Positions 1-7,993 of a stretch of 45,292 nucleotides of DNA are shown here, piece after piece (the first letter of the stretch is position 1; every line of letters begins with the position of its first letter). Location of the stretch: positions 1 to 45,292 of the forward strand of contig JAGLIF010000007.1 in NCBI GenBank assembly GCA_023143095.1, in the 5' to 3' direction. The notes under the pieces were generated by a model. The model did not search any database. It saw only the letters and a program-made list of their open reading frames with translations, and was not told the origin of the DNA. Position numbers and translations under genes: made by a program. The stretch comes from Candidatus Altimarinota bacterium. GTDB taxonomy: Bacteria > Patescibacteriota > Gracilibacteria > UBA4473.

Positions 1-103
1 GGATCTACGATATTTTGCATTCATTAGTAAGACAGAGATCCTGAAACAAGCTCAGGACGACAATGGATTCATTCAGAAAGACAGTTTTTATCAGTGTTTC
101 CTT
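1..103. repeat. Composite interspersed repeat (MITE-like), cut by the window edge
   Basis: The stretch holds the core GGATCTACGATATTTTG (1-17), then a hairpin GATCCTGAAACAAGCTCAGG (38-57), then the end sequence TTTATCAGTGTTTCCTT (87-103). The same modules recur in the same order at 27561-27680, and single modules recur at 18528, 29866, 30657, 36481 and 45200. The right end overlaps the last codons and the TGA stop of trxB. The left part lies outside the window. No transposase is seen, so it would be a non-autonomous element; that is inference. Confidence 0.75.
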
Positions 104-1014
104 AAATACTCTTGGACATCTAATGCGGCTTGGCATCCAGATCCCGCAGCGACAATAGCTTGTTGGTATTTTGGATCAGACACATCTCCTCCTACGAAAA
201 CAGATGGTACATTAGTTCTTGTGTCGTTTTTGATTTCGATAAATCCCCATTTATTTAGATCGATTTGCCCTTCCAAAAATTTCGTATTAGGGGTGTGTCC
301 GATTGCCATGAAAAGTCCATTGAGGTTTAAAGAGGAAATTTCATTTGTTTGTGTATCAGTTAGTTCCACTTCTTCTAGCAAAACAGATCCTTTTAGATTT
401 GTAACATCTTTGTTCCAGAGGATTTCTATTTTTTCATCTTCAAAAACTTTTTTTTGCATCGGAAGAGAAGCTCGGAGGCTGTCTCTTCTATGGAGAATGT
501 ACACTTTTTTTGCAAATTTTGATAAGATTATGGCTTCTTCACAGGCTGAATCGCCGCCGCCGACAACTCCCACTACTTTTTCACGGAAAAATGCACCATC
601 ACAAGTGGCACAAGCCGAATAACCTTTCCCTAAAAACTTTTCTTCGCCTTTGTTGAGATTTAGCCATCTAGCGGAAGCACCAGTCGCAAGAATAATCGAT
701 TCGGCTTGAAATTCTTCTTCGCCGCTCCAAACTTTTAAGTTTTGAGTATTTGTGAAATCTACGCGGTCTATTTCTTTGAAAATTGTTTTAGCACCAAACT
801 TTTGAGCTTGTGTTCGCATATTATTTATGAGAGTTGGTCCCACGATACCGTCAGGAAAACCTGGAAAATTTTCTATTTCGGAAGTTCCCATTAGTTGTCC
901 TCCTGGTTCCATCCCCTCGAAAACAAGCGGGGAGAGGTTAGCACGAGCAGTGTAAATTGCAGCTGTAAGTCCTGCAGGACCAGAACCGATGATGATGAGT
1001 TTTTCTTTTTGCAT
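91..1014 (-). CDS. trxB: Thioredoxin reductase (NADPH, FAD flavoprotein)
   Basis: Cytosolic flavoenzyme that passes electrons from NADPH through FAD to thioredoxin, keeping cellular thiols reduced. The 307 residues match the family length. Visible motifs: N-terminal FAD-binding GSGPAGLTAAIYTARA (about 10-25), the redox-active CATC pair followed by DGAFF (about 135-143), the NADPH-binding GGGDSACEEA (about 152-161), and a C-terminal FAD motif with VFVGGDVSD. The start is the ATG at 1014, before the usual short leader to the first beta strand; no Shine-Dalgarno sequence is present. The last residues, LRKH, and the TGA stop are encoded within a dispersed repeat (87-103), so the original C-terminus may have been replaced by a few residues. 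Divergent from the mscS-like gene. The thioredoxin partner is not in the window. Confidence 0.95.
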   Translation of the reverse strand: MQKEKLIIIGSGPAGLTAAIYTARANLSPLVFEGMEPGGQLMGTSEIENFPGFPDGIVGPTLINNMRTQAQKFGAKTIFKEIDRVDFTNTQNLKVWSGEEEFQAESIILATGASARWLNLNKGEEKFLGKGYSACATCDGAFFREKVVGVVGGGDSACEEAIILSKFAKKVYILHRRDSLRASLPMQKKVFEDEKIEILWNKDVTNLKGSVLLEEVELTDTQTNEISSLNLNGLFMAIGHTPNTKFLEGQIDLNKWGFIEIKNDTRTNVPSVFVGGDVSDPKYQQAIVAAGSGCQAALDVQEYLRKH

Positions 1015-1073
1015 AATTTATTTTTAGTGTTTTCTTAAATTTTATATTTATTTTTAATTTTTTCTAATTAAAT

Positions 1074-1101
1074 ATGACATTTCGATTTTTTAGAGTACAT
1101 T
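1074..1101 (+). promoter_or_regulatory. Probable promoter of the mscS-like gene
   Basis: ATGACA (1074-1079), a 16-bp spacer, then TACATT (1096-1101). The start codon lies 27 bp further on. The spacer length equals that of the other well-formed promoters in this window. Confidence 0.55.
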
Positions 1102-1128
1102 GAAGTAGAAATTTAACCTTTTAATATT

Positions 1129-2187
1129 ATGAAAATTTTAGGCTTTGATGTTTCTGAAATCTTGCAAATGAGTTTTTTTGGTAATCCAGTAGAGAAATAT
1201 TTGATATCTTTAGGAGTTTTCTTGGGAATTTTTATTGGAATTAGAATTTTTCGAAGAGTAATTTTAATCCATTTGGGAAAATTGGCGCTAAGAACAAAGA
1301 ATGGTTTGGATGATAAGGTTGTTCAGATGCTTGAGAAGATTTCATCTTTTTTCTATTTATTTCTAACTTTTTATCTTTCTATAAAAGTTTTAAATCTTGA
1401 TGGAAATTTTCAGCAAATTTTAGATGGAGTTTTTGTGGTTCTTATTGTTTATGAAGCTATAAAAGTCGTGCAAGTACTTTTGGATTTTGCGTTTAAACGA
1501 ATGGATACAGGTAAAAATGAAACAGCCATTCATGGAATCAAAATTATTGCTAAAATTTTGCTTTGGGGAATGGCGATTTTGCTTATTTTGGATAACTTGG
1601 GTTTTGAGATAAAGACCTTAGTTGCCTCTCTTGGTATTGGAGGTATTGCGATTGCATTGGCAGCACAAAATATCTTATCAGATCTTTTTTCGAGTTTTAC
1701 GATTTATTTTGATAAACCGTTTCAGATTGGAGATTATATTGTCATTGGGACGAGTAGTGGAACGGTAGAAAAGATTGGTCTTAAAACAACACGGATTAGA
1801 ACATCACAGGGAGAAGAATTAGTAGTTTCAAACCAAGAGTTAACTTCTGCTCGAGTACAAAATTTTAAGCAAATGAGGCGGAGACGAACTTCTTTCCCAA
1901 TAGGAATTGAATATGGAACTTCTTCGGCAAAAATGAAAAAACTTCCAAGCTTGATTAAAAAGATAATTGAGTCACATGGGAAACAAACAGAATTTGTGCG
2001 TTGTCATTTTTCTTCTTTTGGAGATTCAGCATTACTTTTTAATATTGTTTATTTTGTAAATTCTGGTGGATATGATGAGTTTATGGATGTTCAACAAGCG
2101 ATTAATTTTGAAATTAAAGATATGCTTGAAAAAGAAGAAGTATCTATAGCATTTCCGACACAAACAATTTTTGTGAAAAATAATTAG
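1129..2187 (+). CDS. Small-conductance mechanosensitive channel (MscS family)
   Basis: Membrane channel that opens when membrane tension rises and releases solutes on osmotic downshock. The 352-residue protein has about four N-terminal hydrophobic segments (roughly 22-42, 72-90, 97-117, 137-157). Next comes the family signature: a Gly/Ala-rich pore helix with LGIGGIAIALAAQN, then LFSSFTIYFDKPFQIGDYI, the start of the cytosolic beta domain. The C-terminal alpha/beta part ends with FPTQTIFVKN, typical of MscS. The extra N-terminal helices compared with E. coli MscS (three helices) suggest a YbdG/YkuT-like subtype, but I cannot assign one. It has its own promoter. A long palindrome follows 5 bp after the stop, at the convergent junction with fur. 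Confidence 0.92.
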   Translation: MKILGFDVSEILQMSFFGNPVEKYLISLGVFLGIFIGIRIFRRVILIHLGKLALRTKNGLDDKVVQMLEKISSFFYLFLTFYLSIKVLNLDGNFQQILDGVFVVLIVYEAIKVVQVLLDFAFKRMDTGKNETAIHGIKIIAKILLWGMAILLILDNLGFEIKTLVASLGIGGIAIALAAQNILSDLFSSFTIYFDKPFQIGDYIVIGTSSGTVEKIGLKTTRIRTSQGEELVVSNQELTSARVQNFKQMRRRRTSFPIGIEYGTSSAKMKKLPSLIKKIIESHGKQTEFVRCHFSSFGDSALLFNIVYFVNSGGYDEFMDVQQAINFEIKDMLEKEEVSIAFPTQTIFVKNN

Positions 2188-2192
2188 GTTTC

Positions 2193-2220
2193 AAGTCCGG
2201 ACTCTGCAGAGTCCGGACTT
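2193..2220. terminator. Perfect 28-bp palindrome at a convergent junction (repeat family member)
   Basis: The half-site AAGTCCGGACTCTG reads the same on the other strand with no loop offset. It sits between the mscS-like stop (2187) and the fur stop (2228). It could act as a two-way hairpin terminator, although no run of T follows on the plus strand. A near copy is at 36563-36590 and a half copy at 15992-16003, so it is also a dispersed repeat. Its centre is CTGCAG, the site cut by PstI-type enzymes. Confidence 0.6.
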
Positions 2221-2227
2221 GTGTTGT

Positions 2228-2710
2228 TTAGTAATTACTTTTTTTGAGACGACTGGCTTTAAGTTCTTCAAATCGAGAGAGGATGGCTTTGCTATGAACA
2301 AAAAAGTTTATAGAAATAGAATCCAGATTAAATTGTTTTATTTTTTCAGGAATTTGAAAAGAACCTATTTCGGAAGGATCAATGTCCAAAATTTCATTGG
2401 TATCAAGGTTGATAATATGATGATGAGGTTTCATTTCTCCATCATATCTAGCAAGAGAGTTTTTCATTTCAATTTCCCTTACCAGTTCTAGTTTTTTGAA
2501 TTTACTGAGATTTTTATAGATTGTGGCAAGGGAAATATTTGCGAAATAATACTGTATTTTTTCAAATATTTCTTGGGCACTTGGATGCGATTGGGTGGAA
2601 GCGATGAATTGGAATATTGCCAACTTTTGCGGAGTGATTGGGAGATGATCCCGTTTCATTACTGTCCTAAATTTTTTGATGCGTTGTTCAATTTTTTCTC
2701 GTGTGATCAT
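2228..2710 (-). CDS. Fur-family transcriptional regulator (Fur/PerR-like)
   Basis: DNA-binding, metal-dependent repressor of the Fur superfamily, 160 residues. The N-terminal winged helix is clear (ITPQKLAIFQFIASTQSHPSAQEIF, then ANISLATIYKNLSKF, recognition helix near residues 57-68). The dimerisation domain keeps the metal-binding HHH (about 95-97) followed by IINLDTNEILDID. The usual CxxC pairs that hold the structural zinc are missing: this position reads LDTN, and there is no cysteine anywhere in the protein. The metal sensed (iron, manganese/peroxide or zinc) cannot be told from sequence. The ATG at 2710 gives a normal helical leader; a second Met lies at residue 18. Two Fur-like palindromes lie about 80-110 bp upstream. 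Confidence 0.88.
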   Translation of the reverse strand: MITREKIEQRIKKFRTVMKRDHLPITPQKLAIFQFIASTQSHPSAQEIFEKIQYYFANISLATIYKNLSKFKKLELVREIEMKNSLARYDGEMKPHHHIINLDTNEILDIDPSEIGSFQIPEKIKQFNLDSISINFFVHSKAILSRFEELKASRLKKSNY

Positions 2711-2788
2711 TTGCAGGGAGTAAAAAAAGGGTTGAAAGGCGTTTTTTTAGTCTAAAAAAACAAAAAAAGAATAAAAAATAGTGTTTTT

Positions 2789-2819
2789 GATAATATTTAT
2801 CCATAGATAATCATTATTC
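2789..2819. promoter_or_regulatory. Tandem Fur/PerR-box-like palindromes between fur and tuf
   Basis: Two adjacent inverted repeats are seen: GATAATATTTATC (2789-2801) and ATAATCATTAT (2807-2817). The second agrees with the PerR/Fur core ATAATnATTAT. They lie upstream of the Fur-like gene (minus) and about 60 bp before the tuf -35 (plus). Autoregulation of the Fur-like gene is the simplest reading; that is inference. Confidence 0.6.
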
Positions 2820-2876
2820 ATCATCTTTTTTAAGTCAATGAAAATGCTACTTTTCCTTTTAGGTATCAAAAAAAGT

Positions 2877-2904
2877 TTGACACAGGCAGGTTCAAATTTA
2901 GACT
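2877..2904 (+). promoter_or_regulatory. Promoter of tuf
   Basis: Perfect -35 TTGACA (2877-2882), 16-bp spacer, -10 TAGACT (2899-2904). Transcription would start near 2911, giving a leader of about 37 nt. Confidence 0.7.
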
Positions 2905-2947
2905 CTTTCTGAGTTTTCATACTTTTAATTTTTAACCCTTATTAGTT

Positions 2948-4144
2948 ATGGCAAACACTTTTCAAAGAACAAAACCTCATGTGAATGTTGGAACAATTGG
3001 ACATGTGGATCATGGGAAAACAACACTTACGGCAGCTATTACATATGTATTAGCGAATCGACTTGGAGATCTTCCAGGAAACACGGCGAAAAATTTTGAT
3101 GAAATTGATAATGCTCCAGAAGAAAAAGCGCGAGGAATTACAATTGCTACTTCACATCAGGAGTACGAAACAGAAGCACGACACTACGCACATGTAGATT
3201 GTCCAGGACATGCTGATTATATCAAAAATATGATTACTGGGGCGGCTCAAATGGACGGAGCGATTTTGGTGGTAGCAGCAACAGATGGTCCAATGCCGCA
3301 AACGAAAGAACATATTCTTCTTGCTCGACAAGTAGGTGTTGAGAAAATCGTTGTTTTCTTGAACAAATGCGACATGGTAGATGATGAAGAAATGTTGGAT
3401 TTGGTAGAAATGGAAGTTCGGGAAGAATTGACTAAACGAGATTACGATGGAGACAAAACAGCTATTATTCGAGGATCAGCCTTGAAAGCTTTGGACGATC
3501 CATCAGGAGAATGGGGAGATAAAATTATGGAATTGATGACAGCTTTAGATAGCGAAATTCCAGAACCTAAACGAGAAACAGATAGAGATTTTTTAATGCC
3601 AATTGAGGATGTTTTTTCTATCAAAGGACGAGGAACTGTAGCTACAGGTCGTATTGAAGGAGGAATTATTAAAGTTGGAGAAGAAATTGCAATAGTTGGT
3701 CTCCGAGATACTATTAAAACAACTGTTACTGGTGTAGAAATGTTCAAAAAACTTTTGGATGAAGGTCGAGCAGGAGATAATGTTGGACTTTTACTTCGAG
3801 GAATTGACAGAGAAGATATTGAACGAGGACAAGTATTGGCAAAACCTGGAACTATTACTCCGCATACAGAAGCAGAGGCTGAAGTATATGTTTTGACAAA
3901 AGAAGAAGGAGGACGACATACACCTTTCTTTAAAGGATATAAACCTCAATTCTTTATTCGAACAACGGATGTAACAGGAGAAGTATTTCTTCCGGATGGA
4001 GTGGAAATGATTATGCCTGGAGATAATGCTAAATTCAAAGTAGTGCTTGGTAAAGAAGTTGCTTTGAACGAAGGGACTCGATTCGCAATCCGTGAAGGAG
4101 GACGAACGGTTGGAGCTGGTGTGATCACAAAAATCTTGAAATAA
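2948..4144 (+). CDS. tuf: Elongation factor Tu
   Basis: GTPase that carries aminoacyl-tRNA to the ribosomal A site. The 398 residues cover all three domains. G motifs: P-loop GHVDHGKTT (18-26), switch I with [19 protein letters not shown] switch II, and the guanine-specifying NKCD, where bacterial EF-Tu usually has NKCD or NKVD. Domains 2 and 3 (from about 210) include the [11 protein letters not shown] stretch and the C-terminal [12 protein letters not shown]. It stands as a single gene with its own promoter and terminator. It is not in the usual rpsL-rpsG-fusA-tuf order; an unknown gene separates it from rpsJ. The arginine codons are mostly CGA. Confidence 0.99.
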   Translation: MANTFQRTKPHVNVGTIGHVDHGKTTLTAAITYVLANRLGDLPGNTAKNFDEIDNAPEEKARGITIATSHQEYETEARHYAHVDCPGHADYIKNMITGAAQMDGAILVVAATDGPMPQTKEHILLARQVGVEKIVVFLNKCDMVDDEEMLDLVEMEVREELTKRDYDGDKTAIIRGSALKALDDPSGEWGDKIMELMTALDSEIPEPKRETDRDFLMPIEDVFSIKGRGTVATGRIEGGIIKVGEEIAIVGLRDTIKTTVTGVEMFKKLLDEGRAGDNVGLLLRGIDREDIERGQVLAKPGTITPHTEAEAEVYVLTKEEGGRHTPFFKGYKPQFFIRTTDVTGEVFLPDGVEMIMPGDNAKFKVVLGKEVALNEGTRFAIREGGRTVGAGVITKILK

Positions 4145-4164
4145 GATGCGAATTAATATTCGTG

Positions 4165-4200
4165 AAAAAAAAGTCCTGCTAGTTGTGGGGCTTTTTTTGT
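4165..4200 (+). terminator. Intrinsic terminator after tuf
   Basis: A run of A, then GTCC, an 11-nt loop, GGGGC and a run of seven T. The A-run pairs with the T-run to lengthen the stem (one G-T pair). It starts 21 bp after the tuf stop. Confidence 0.75.
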
Positions 4201-4236
4201 TTTGAATTTATTTATCAATATCTTGCTAGAAAAGAC

Positions 4237-4264
4237 TTGACAATAATATTATTTATTATAAAAG
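4237..4264 (+). promoter_or_regulatory. Probable promoter of the 4303-4689 gene
   Basis: Perfect TTGACA (4237-4242), 16-bp spacer, TAAAAG (4259-4264). The -10 is imperfect. The start codon lies 38 bp downstream. Confidence 0.45.
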
Positions 4265-4302
4265 AGTTATTGAAGTTTAATAATTTTTAAATAATTTATA
4301 TT

Positions 4303-4689
4303 ATGAAAAAAGAAATATCTAAAATCGAAAATGAAAAAGAAGCAAATAAAACGGATTGTGTAATATGTGAAAAGGAAAGTGATTGTGCAGATAATTTACG
4401 GAGAATTCATCCAAAAGCTTTTAGTGATTGTAAAACCGAAGAAGATTTTAGAAAAGTTGTTGAAGTTGTTCATAACGAATTTAAAGAAAGATTAAAAAAA
4501 TTTAATTCGCCAAAGATCATTAGTTCTGATATAGCAACTCTTTTTACGGATTTTTTTGAAAGTGCTTGTATTACACCAAAGGATTTGATGAAATTTCCGT
4601 TTGATATGGAGAAAGCAAAACTTTTTGCGATTAAGAATTTGGAACAAGAGGTGAGTGAAGCGATAGATAGAAATATAAGTAATGATTAA
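4303..4689 (+). CDS. Hypothetical protein, small, Cys-containing
   Basis: 128 residues, not recognised. The N-terminal third is charged and holds four cysteines (CVIC at 19-22, C28 and C43) that could bind a metal, with a HPKAF stretch between them. The rest is predicted mainly helical, with a second part from about residue 80 (IATLFTDFFESACITPKDLM) ending in an acidic helix. There is no signal peptide or membrane segment, so it is probably cytosolic. It is a single gene between the tuf terminator and the rpsJ promoter, with a good TTGACA -35 of its own. Codon use and A+T content fit a real gene. No function is proposed. Confidence 0.7.
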   Translation: MKKEISKIENEKEANKTDCVICEKESDCADNLRRIHPKAFSDCKTEEDFRKVVEVVHNEFKERLKKFNSPKIISSDIATLFTDFFESACITPKDLMKFPFDMEKAKLFAIKNLEQEVSEAIDRNISND

Positions 4690-4808
4690 TTAGTGGTAAA
4701 GAATCGATAAAAAATCTATTCGATAAAATTTAATTTTAATTTTTTTTATTTGAGTGAAGATGAGGGAACGATTAGATATTTATACACTAAAAACATAAAA
4801 AAAAGAAT

Positions 4809-4846
4809 TTGACACACTTTATTTTTTCTTTATATTCCGTTGGCTC
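4809..4846 (+). promoter_or_regulatory. Promoter and start region of the S10 cluster
   Basis: TTGACA (4809-4814), 16-bp spacer, TATATT (4831-4836), then CCGTTGGCTC. The GC-rich segment after the -10, with GGCT placed 6 nt beyond it, is shared with the promoters before L16 and L6. The predicted leader is about 20 nt. Confidence 0.75.
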
Positions 4847-4863
4847 TTTTCATTAAGAAATAC

Positions 4864-5214
4864 ATGGCAACAACGAAAAAAACGGCTAAGAAAGTAGAAG
4901 AGGTGAAAGCTCCTCAGGTTCGGATTATTGTGAAATCTTTTGATTATACGATTATCGATGAGGCTGCAAAATCTATTGTAGACACGGCAGAAAGGAATGG
5001 TTCAATTGTTTCAGGTCCCGTGCCGTTGCCAACAAAAATCAAGAAATATACAGTCAATCGTTCATTCTTTGTGAACAAAGATGCACGAGACCAGTATGAA
5101 ATCAGGACGCATAAGCGTTTGGTGGATATAAAAGAACCAACTCCAAAGACTATTGAGTCTTTGCAAAACTTATCTTTGCCGGCTGGAGTTGATGTGGAAA
5201 TTAAAATGATGTAA
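4864..5214 (+). CDS. rpsJ: 30S ribosomal protein S10
   Basis: Small-subunit head protein, also known for its role in transcription antitermination (NusE). The core begins at VRIIVKSFDYTIIDEAAKSIVDTAERNGS and contains the conserved loop GPVPLPTKIKKYTVNRS, HKRLVDIKEP and a C-terminal LPAGVDVEIK. The ATG at 4864 is chosen because it follows the promoter; an in-frame upstream start would lie inside the -10 to +1 region. The resulting 116 residues include a basic/acidic extension of about 15 residues compared with the usual roughly 102. First gene of the cluster; rplC follows after 82 bp. Confidence 0.97.
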   Translation: MATTKKTAKKVEEVKAPQVRIIVKSFDYTIIDEAAKSIVDTAERNGSIVSGPVPLPTKIKKYTVNRSFFVNKDARDQYEIRTHKRLVDIKEPTPKTIESLQNLSLPAGVDVEIKMM

Positions 5215-5296
5215 GAAATGGTTTGATCATTTGAGTTTCGGGAGTGAAGACCAGTTGTCCTCTCACTAAAAACCCCAAGAAATAAGATTAAAAAAC

Positions 5297-5884
5297 ATGA
5301 AAGGAATTTTAGCTCGAAAAATCGGAATGACACGCGTGATTTGTTCAGAAAGTGGATTGATGACGCCTGTGACGTTACTGGAAGTTTCGCCTTCTTCAGT
5401 TTTAGAAGTCAAAACAACAGATAATCATGGGTATGCAGCAGCAGTATTAGGAGCTTTTGAACGGAAAAAGTTTGGAAAGAACGAAAATAAGAAGTTTAAG
5501 TTTATAAAAGAATTGTTGTTAGAAGAAGGACAAGAAATAAAAAAAGGAGATAGTTTAGATGTTTCTACTCTAGAAGGAGTGGAAAAGGTAAAAATTACAG
5601 GTGTTTCTAAAGGACGGGGGTTTATGGGAGTTGTTAAGCGATATAATTTTAGTCGAGGACCAGAAACACATGGTTCACATCATCATCGAGAACCAGGTTC
5701 TGTTGGAACTTGTGCGAAACCTGCACGAATTTTGAAAGGAAAGAAAATGCCAGGACATCAGGGAGCGGCAAAAGTGACTGTGCAAAATGTGAAAGTGGTA
5801 CAAATCGATACAGAAAATAATATGATCGCCTTGAAGGGTGCAGTTCCAGGAGCCAAGAACGGCTTTGTTTTTATTAGAGAATAA
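5297..5884 (+). CDS. rplC: 50S ribosomal protein L3
   Basis: Large-subunit assembly protein that reaches toward the peptidyl-transferase centre. The 195 residues are slightly shorter than the usual 205-210. Visible family marks: N-terminal GILARKIGMTRV, and the central extension with RGFMGVVKRYNFSRGPETHGSHHHREPGSVG and KGKKMPGHQGAAKVTVQNVKV. The glutamine in GHQGA is the residue methylated by PrmB in other bacteria. rplD begins 2 bp after the stop. Confidence 0.98.
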   Translation: MKGILARKIGMTRVICSESGLMTPVTLLEVSPSSVLEVKTTDNHGYAAAVLGAFERKKFGKNENKKFKFIKELLLEEGQEIKKGDSLDVSTLEGVEKVKITGVSKGRGFMGVVKRYNFSRGPETHGSHHHREPGSVGTCAKPARILKGKKMPGHQGAAKVTVQNVKVVQIDTENNMIALKGAVPGAKNGFVFIRE

Positions 5885-5886
5885 TA

Positions 5887-6519
5887 ATGAAAGTAGATTT
5901 TTATACGGCCAGCGGAGAAAAAAAAGGGACAGTTGATCTGAAAGAACAGATTTTCGGAGCAAAAATAAACCCTGATTTGATGCATCGAGCGGTGATTATG
6001 AGGTTGGCAAATGCTAGAGAGCCGATTGCTCATACAAAGACTAGAGCAGAAGTAGCGTATTCAACACGAAAGATTTTTAGACAAAAAGGAACTGGAAATG
6101 CACGACGAGGTGCTCGATCAACAAATTTATTAAGAGGAGGCGGAGTAACTCATGGACCACGAAATAATGTTAATTATTCGAAAATGATGCCAAAGAAAGA
6201 ACGACGAGCAGCGTTGTTTTCTTCTCTAACATTAAAAGCGAATGAGAAATCGATTTTTGGTTTTGAAGGATATAAAGGGAAAGCTCCTAAAACTAAAGAT
6301 TTTGCGGAGTTACTTGGAAAACTTCCAGAAACAAAGAAATATTTATTTGTTTTGTCAGAGAAAAATGAGGTATTTGAAAAGTCTTGTCGGAATATTCATG
6401 GTGTGAAAACAATTTTAGCAATCTATCTAAATCCTTACGATGTACTTTTGGCAGATAAGCTTTATTTTGTTGGAGACGCTTTATCAAAAACAGAAGCAAC
6501 TTTTTTAGGAACTAAATAA
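5887..6519 (+). CDS. rplD: 50S ribosomal protein L4
   Basis: Large-subunit protein lining the exit tunnel. 210 residues. The extended tunnel loop is seen as AYSTRKIFRQKGTGNARRGARS followed by RGGGVTHGP, then the KMMPKKERRAALFSSLTLKA helix typical of L4. The C-terminal domain keeps the NPYDVLLADKLYF segment. In E. coli L4 also represses its own operon; no comparable leader is visible here because the predicted S10 leader is only about 20 nt, so that form of control is unlikely. It starts 2 bp after rplC. Confidence 0.98.
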   Translation: MKVDFYTASGEKKGTVDLKEQIFGAKINPDLMHRAVIMRLANAREPIAHTKTRAEVAYSTRKIFRQKGTGNARRGARSTNLLRGGGVTHGPRNNVNYSKMMPKKERRAALFSSLTLKANEKSIFGFEGYKGKAPKTKDFAELLGKLPETKKYLFVLSEKNEVFEKSCRNIHGVKTILAIYLNPYDVLLADKLYFVGDALSKTEATFLGTK

Positions 6520-6522
6520 ATC

Positions 6523-6810
6523 ATGTTAAGAATAGAAACTGTTCTCGTGCAACCAGTTATAACGGAGAAAACCGTGGCAATGGTTGGAAAATATACTTTC
6601 AAAGTTCACTCAGATGCTACAAAATCAGATGTAGTGAAAGCGGTAAAAGCTTTTTATGGAGCAGATGTAGCAAAAGTGAATATGACTAGTTCAGGAGAAA
6701 AAACGAAACTGGCTGGACGAGGAAGGGTAGTGCGACGAAGATCTCGTTCTCGAAAAGCAGTAGTAACACTTAAAACAGGTCAGACTTTAAATTTTAACGA
6801 TTTTAAATAA
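6523..6810 (+). CDS. rplW: 50S ribosomal protein L23
   Basis: Protein at the exit-tunnel mouth, a docking site for trigger factor and SRP in other bacteria. 95 residues, normal length. It shows the family pattern: LVQPVITEKTVAM near the N-terminus, YTFKVHSDATKSDVVKAVKAFYGADVAKVNM, and a basic loop with RGRVVRRRSRSRKAVVTLKTG. It is 3 bp from rplD and 1 bp from rplB. Confidence 0.97.
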   Translation: MLRIETVLVQPVITEKTVAMVGKYTFKVHSDATKSDVVKAVKAFYGADVAKVNMTSSGEKTKLAGRGRVVRRRSRSRKAVVTLKTGQTLNFNDFK

Positions 6811-6811
6811 A

Positions 6812-7660
6812 ATGGGGATTCGAGTTTTAAAACCAAATACGAATGCACAGCGAAATACGAGCATAAATGATCGTTCGCAAGTGACTGCTAAAAAACCAGC
6901 GGTAAAATCTCTGTTGAGAGTGGCTAAGAAAGTAACAGGTCGCTCAAAAGGAACTATTACAATTCGACATAGAGGAGGAGGCATTAGGTCACGATATCGA
7001 ATGGTTGATTTTAACGGAACGGACAAATTGGGTGTTCCAGGAGTGATTAATGAAATTGAATATGATCCAAAACGAACGGCATTCTTGTCGTTAGTGGTTT
7101 TCAAAGATGGTGATAAAAGATACCAATTGGCACATCGAAAAGCTAAGGTAGGAGATGAAGTGGTAACTGATATTAAAGCAAAAGCACAAGATGGAAATCG
7201 AATGCAATTGCAAAATATTCCAGTAGGGTTTTCGATTTATAATTTAGAAGTAACGCCAAACAAAGGTGGTCAAGCTGTTCGATCGGCTGGTCAGAAGGCG
7301 ACGCTTGTTTCTCTAGAAGGAGAAAAAGCTCAAGTAAAACTTTCTTCGGGGGAGGTTCGGTTGGTGGAAAAAACAAATTATGCAACGATTGGAGTAGTTT
7401 CGAACGAAGAGCATGCTTTGGTAAAAGTAGGGAAAGCTGGATCTGTTCGACATAAAGGACGACGGCCGCAAGTTCGAGGAAAGGCGATGAATCCTTGTGA
7501 TCATCCTCATGGAGGAGGTGAAGGAGGGTGTCCAATTGGAATGAAGTATCCAAAAACGCCTTGGGGTGCACATGCTTTGGGAGTGAAAACTAGAAAAAAT
7601 AATAAAGCTTCTAGTAAAAGTATTTTAGTAAGTCGTCACAGAGCAAAAGCTAAAAAGTAA
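6812..7660 (+). CDS. rplB: 50S ribosomal protein L2
   Basis: Large-subunit protein needed for subunit joining and peptidyl-transferase activity. 282 residues. Motifs: GRSKGTITIRHRGGG, RYRMVDFNG, and the C-terminal VRGKAMNPCDHPHGGGEGG, which includes the conserved DHPHGGGEG loop and the histidine near the catalytic centre. The end KTRKNNKASSKSILVSR is typical. The N-terminus MGIRVLKPNTNAQRNTS aligns with the family without extension. Arginine is encoded mainly by CGA. Confidence 0.99.
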   Translation: MGIRVLKPNTNAQRNTSINDRSQVTAKKPAVKSLLRVAKKVTGRSKGTITIRHRGGGIRSRYRMVDFNGTDKLGVPGVINEIEYDPKRTAFLSLVVFKDGDKRYQLAHRKAKVGDEVVTDIKAKAQDGNRMQLQNIPVGFSIYNLEVTPNKGGQAVRSAGQKATLVSLEGEKAQVKLSSGEVRLVEKTNYATIGVVSNEEHALVKVGKAGSVRHKGRRPQVRGKAMNPCDHPHGGGEGGCPIGMKYPKTPWGAHALGVKTRKNNKASSKSILVSRHRAKAKK

Positions 7661-7687
7661 AAATAAGTTCATAAATTATTAAACAAT

Positions 7688-7963
7688 ATGTCTAGATCAT
7701 CGAAAAAAGGTCCGTATGTAGATTCTCGCTTGATAGGAAAAGTTAAAGCAATGAGTGAATCAGGTCAGAAAAGAGTTATTAAGACTTGGTCGCGTTCTTG
7801 TACTATTTCACCAGAGTTTGTAGGACATACATTTGGTGTTCATAATGGAAAAGAACATATACCGGTTTTTTGTACGGAGTTTATGGTAGGACATAAATTG
7901 GGTGAATTTTCTCCAACACGACGGTTTCGAAGTCATGGAGGGAGATTGGCCAAAGGGCAATAA
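7688..7963 (+). CDS. rpsS: 30S ribosomal protein S19
   Basis: Head protein forming a complex with S13 near the A site. 91 residues with the family pattern [45 protein letters not shown], and the end [18 protein letters not shown]. Full length. It lies 27 bp after rplB and 30 bp before rplV. No Shine-Dalgarno sequence precedes the ATG. Confidence 0.98.
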   Translation: MSRSSKKGPYVDSRLIGKVKAMSESGQKRVIKTWSRSCTISPEFVGHTFGVHNGKEHIPVFCTEFMVGHKLGEFSPTRRFRSHGGRLAKGQ

Positions 7964-7993
7964 TAAAAGCTACTAATTAATTATAAGTATTGT

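Noticed and set aside
1017-1040. Second repeat end upstream of trxB (TTTTTAGTGTTTTCTTAAA)
   Set aside because: It resembles the end sequence but with several differences in AT-rich DNA, so common origin cannot be claimed.
5215-5296. Possible regulatory hairpin between rpsJ and rplC (AGTGA...TCACT)
   Set aside because: Only five base pairs with a 15-nt loop and no T-run; not enough to claim a site.
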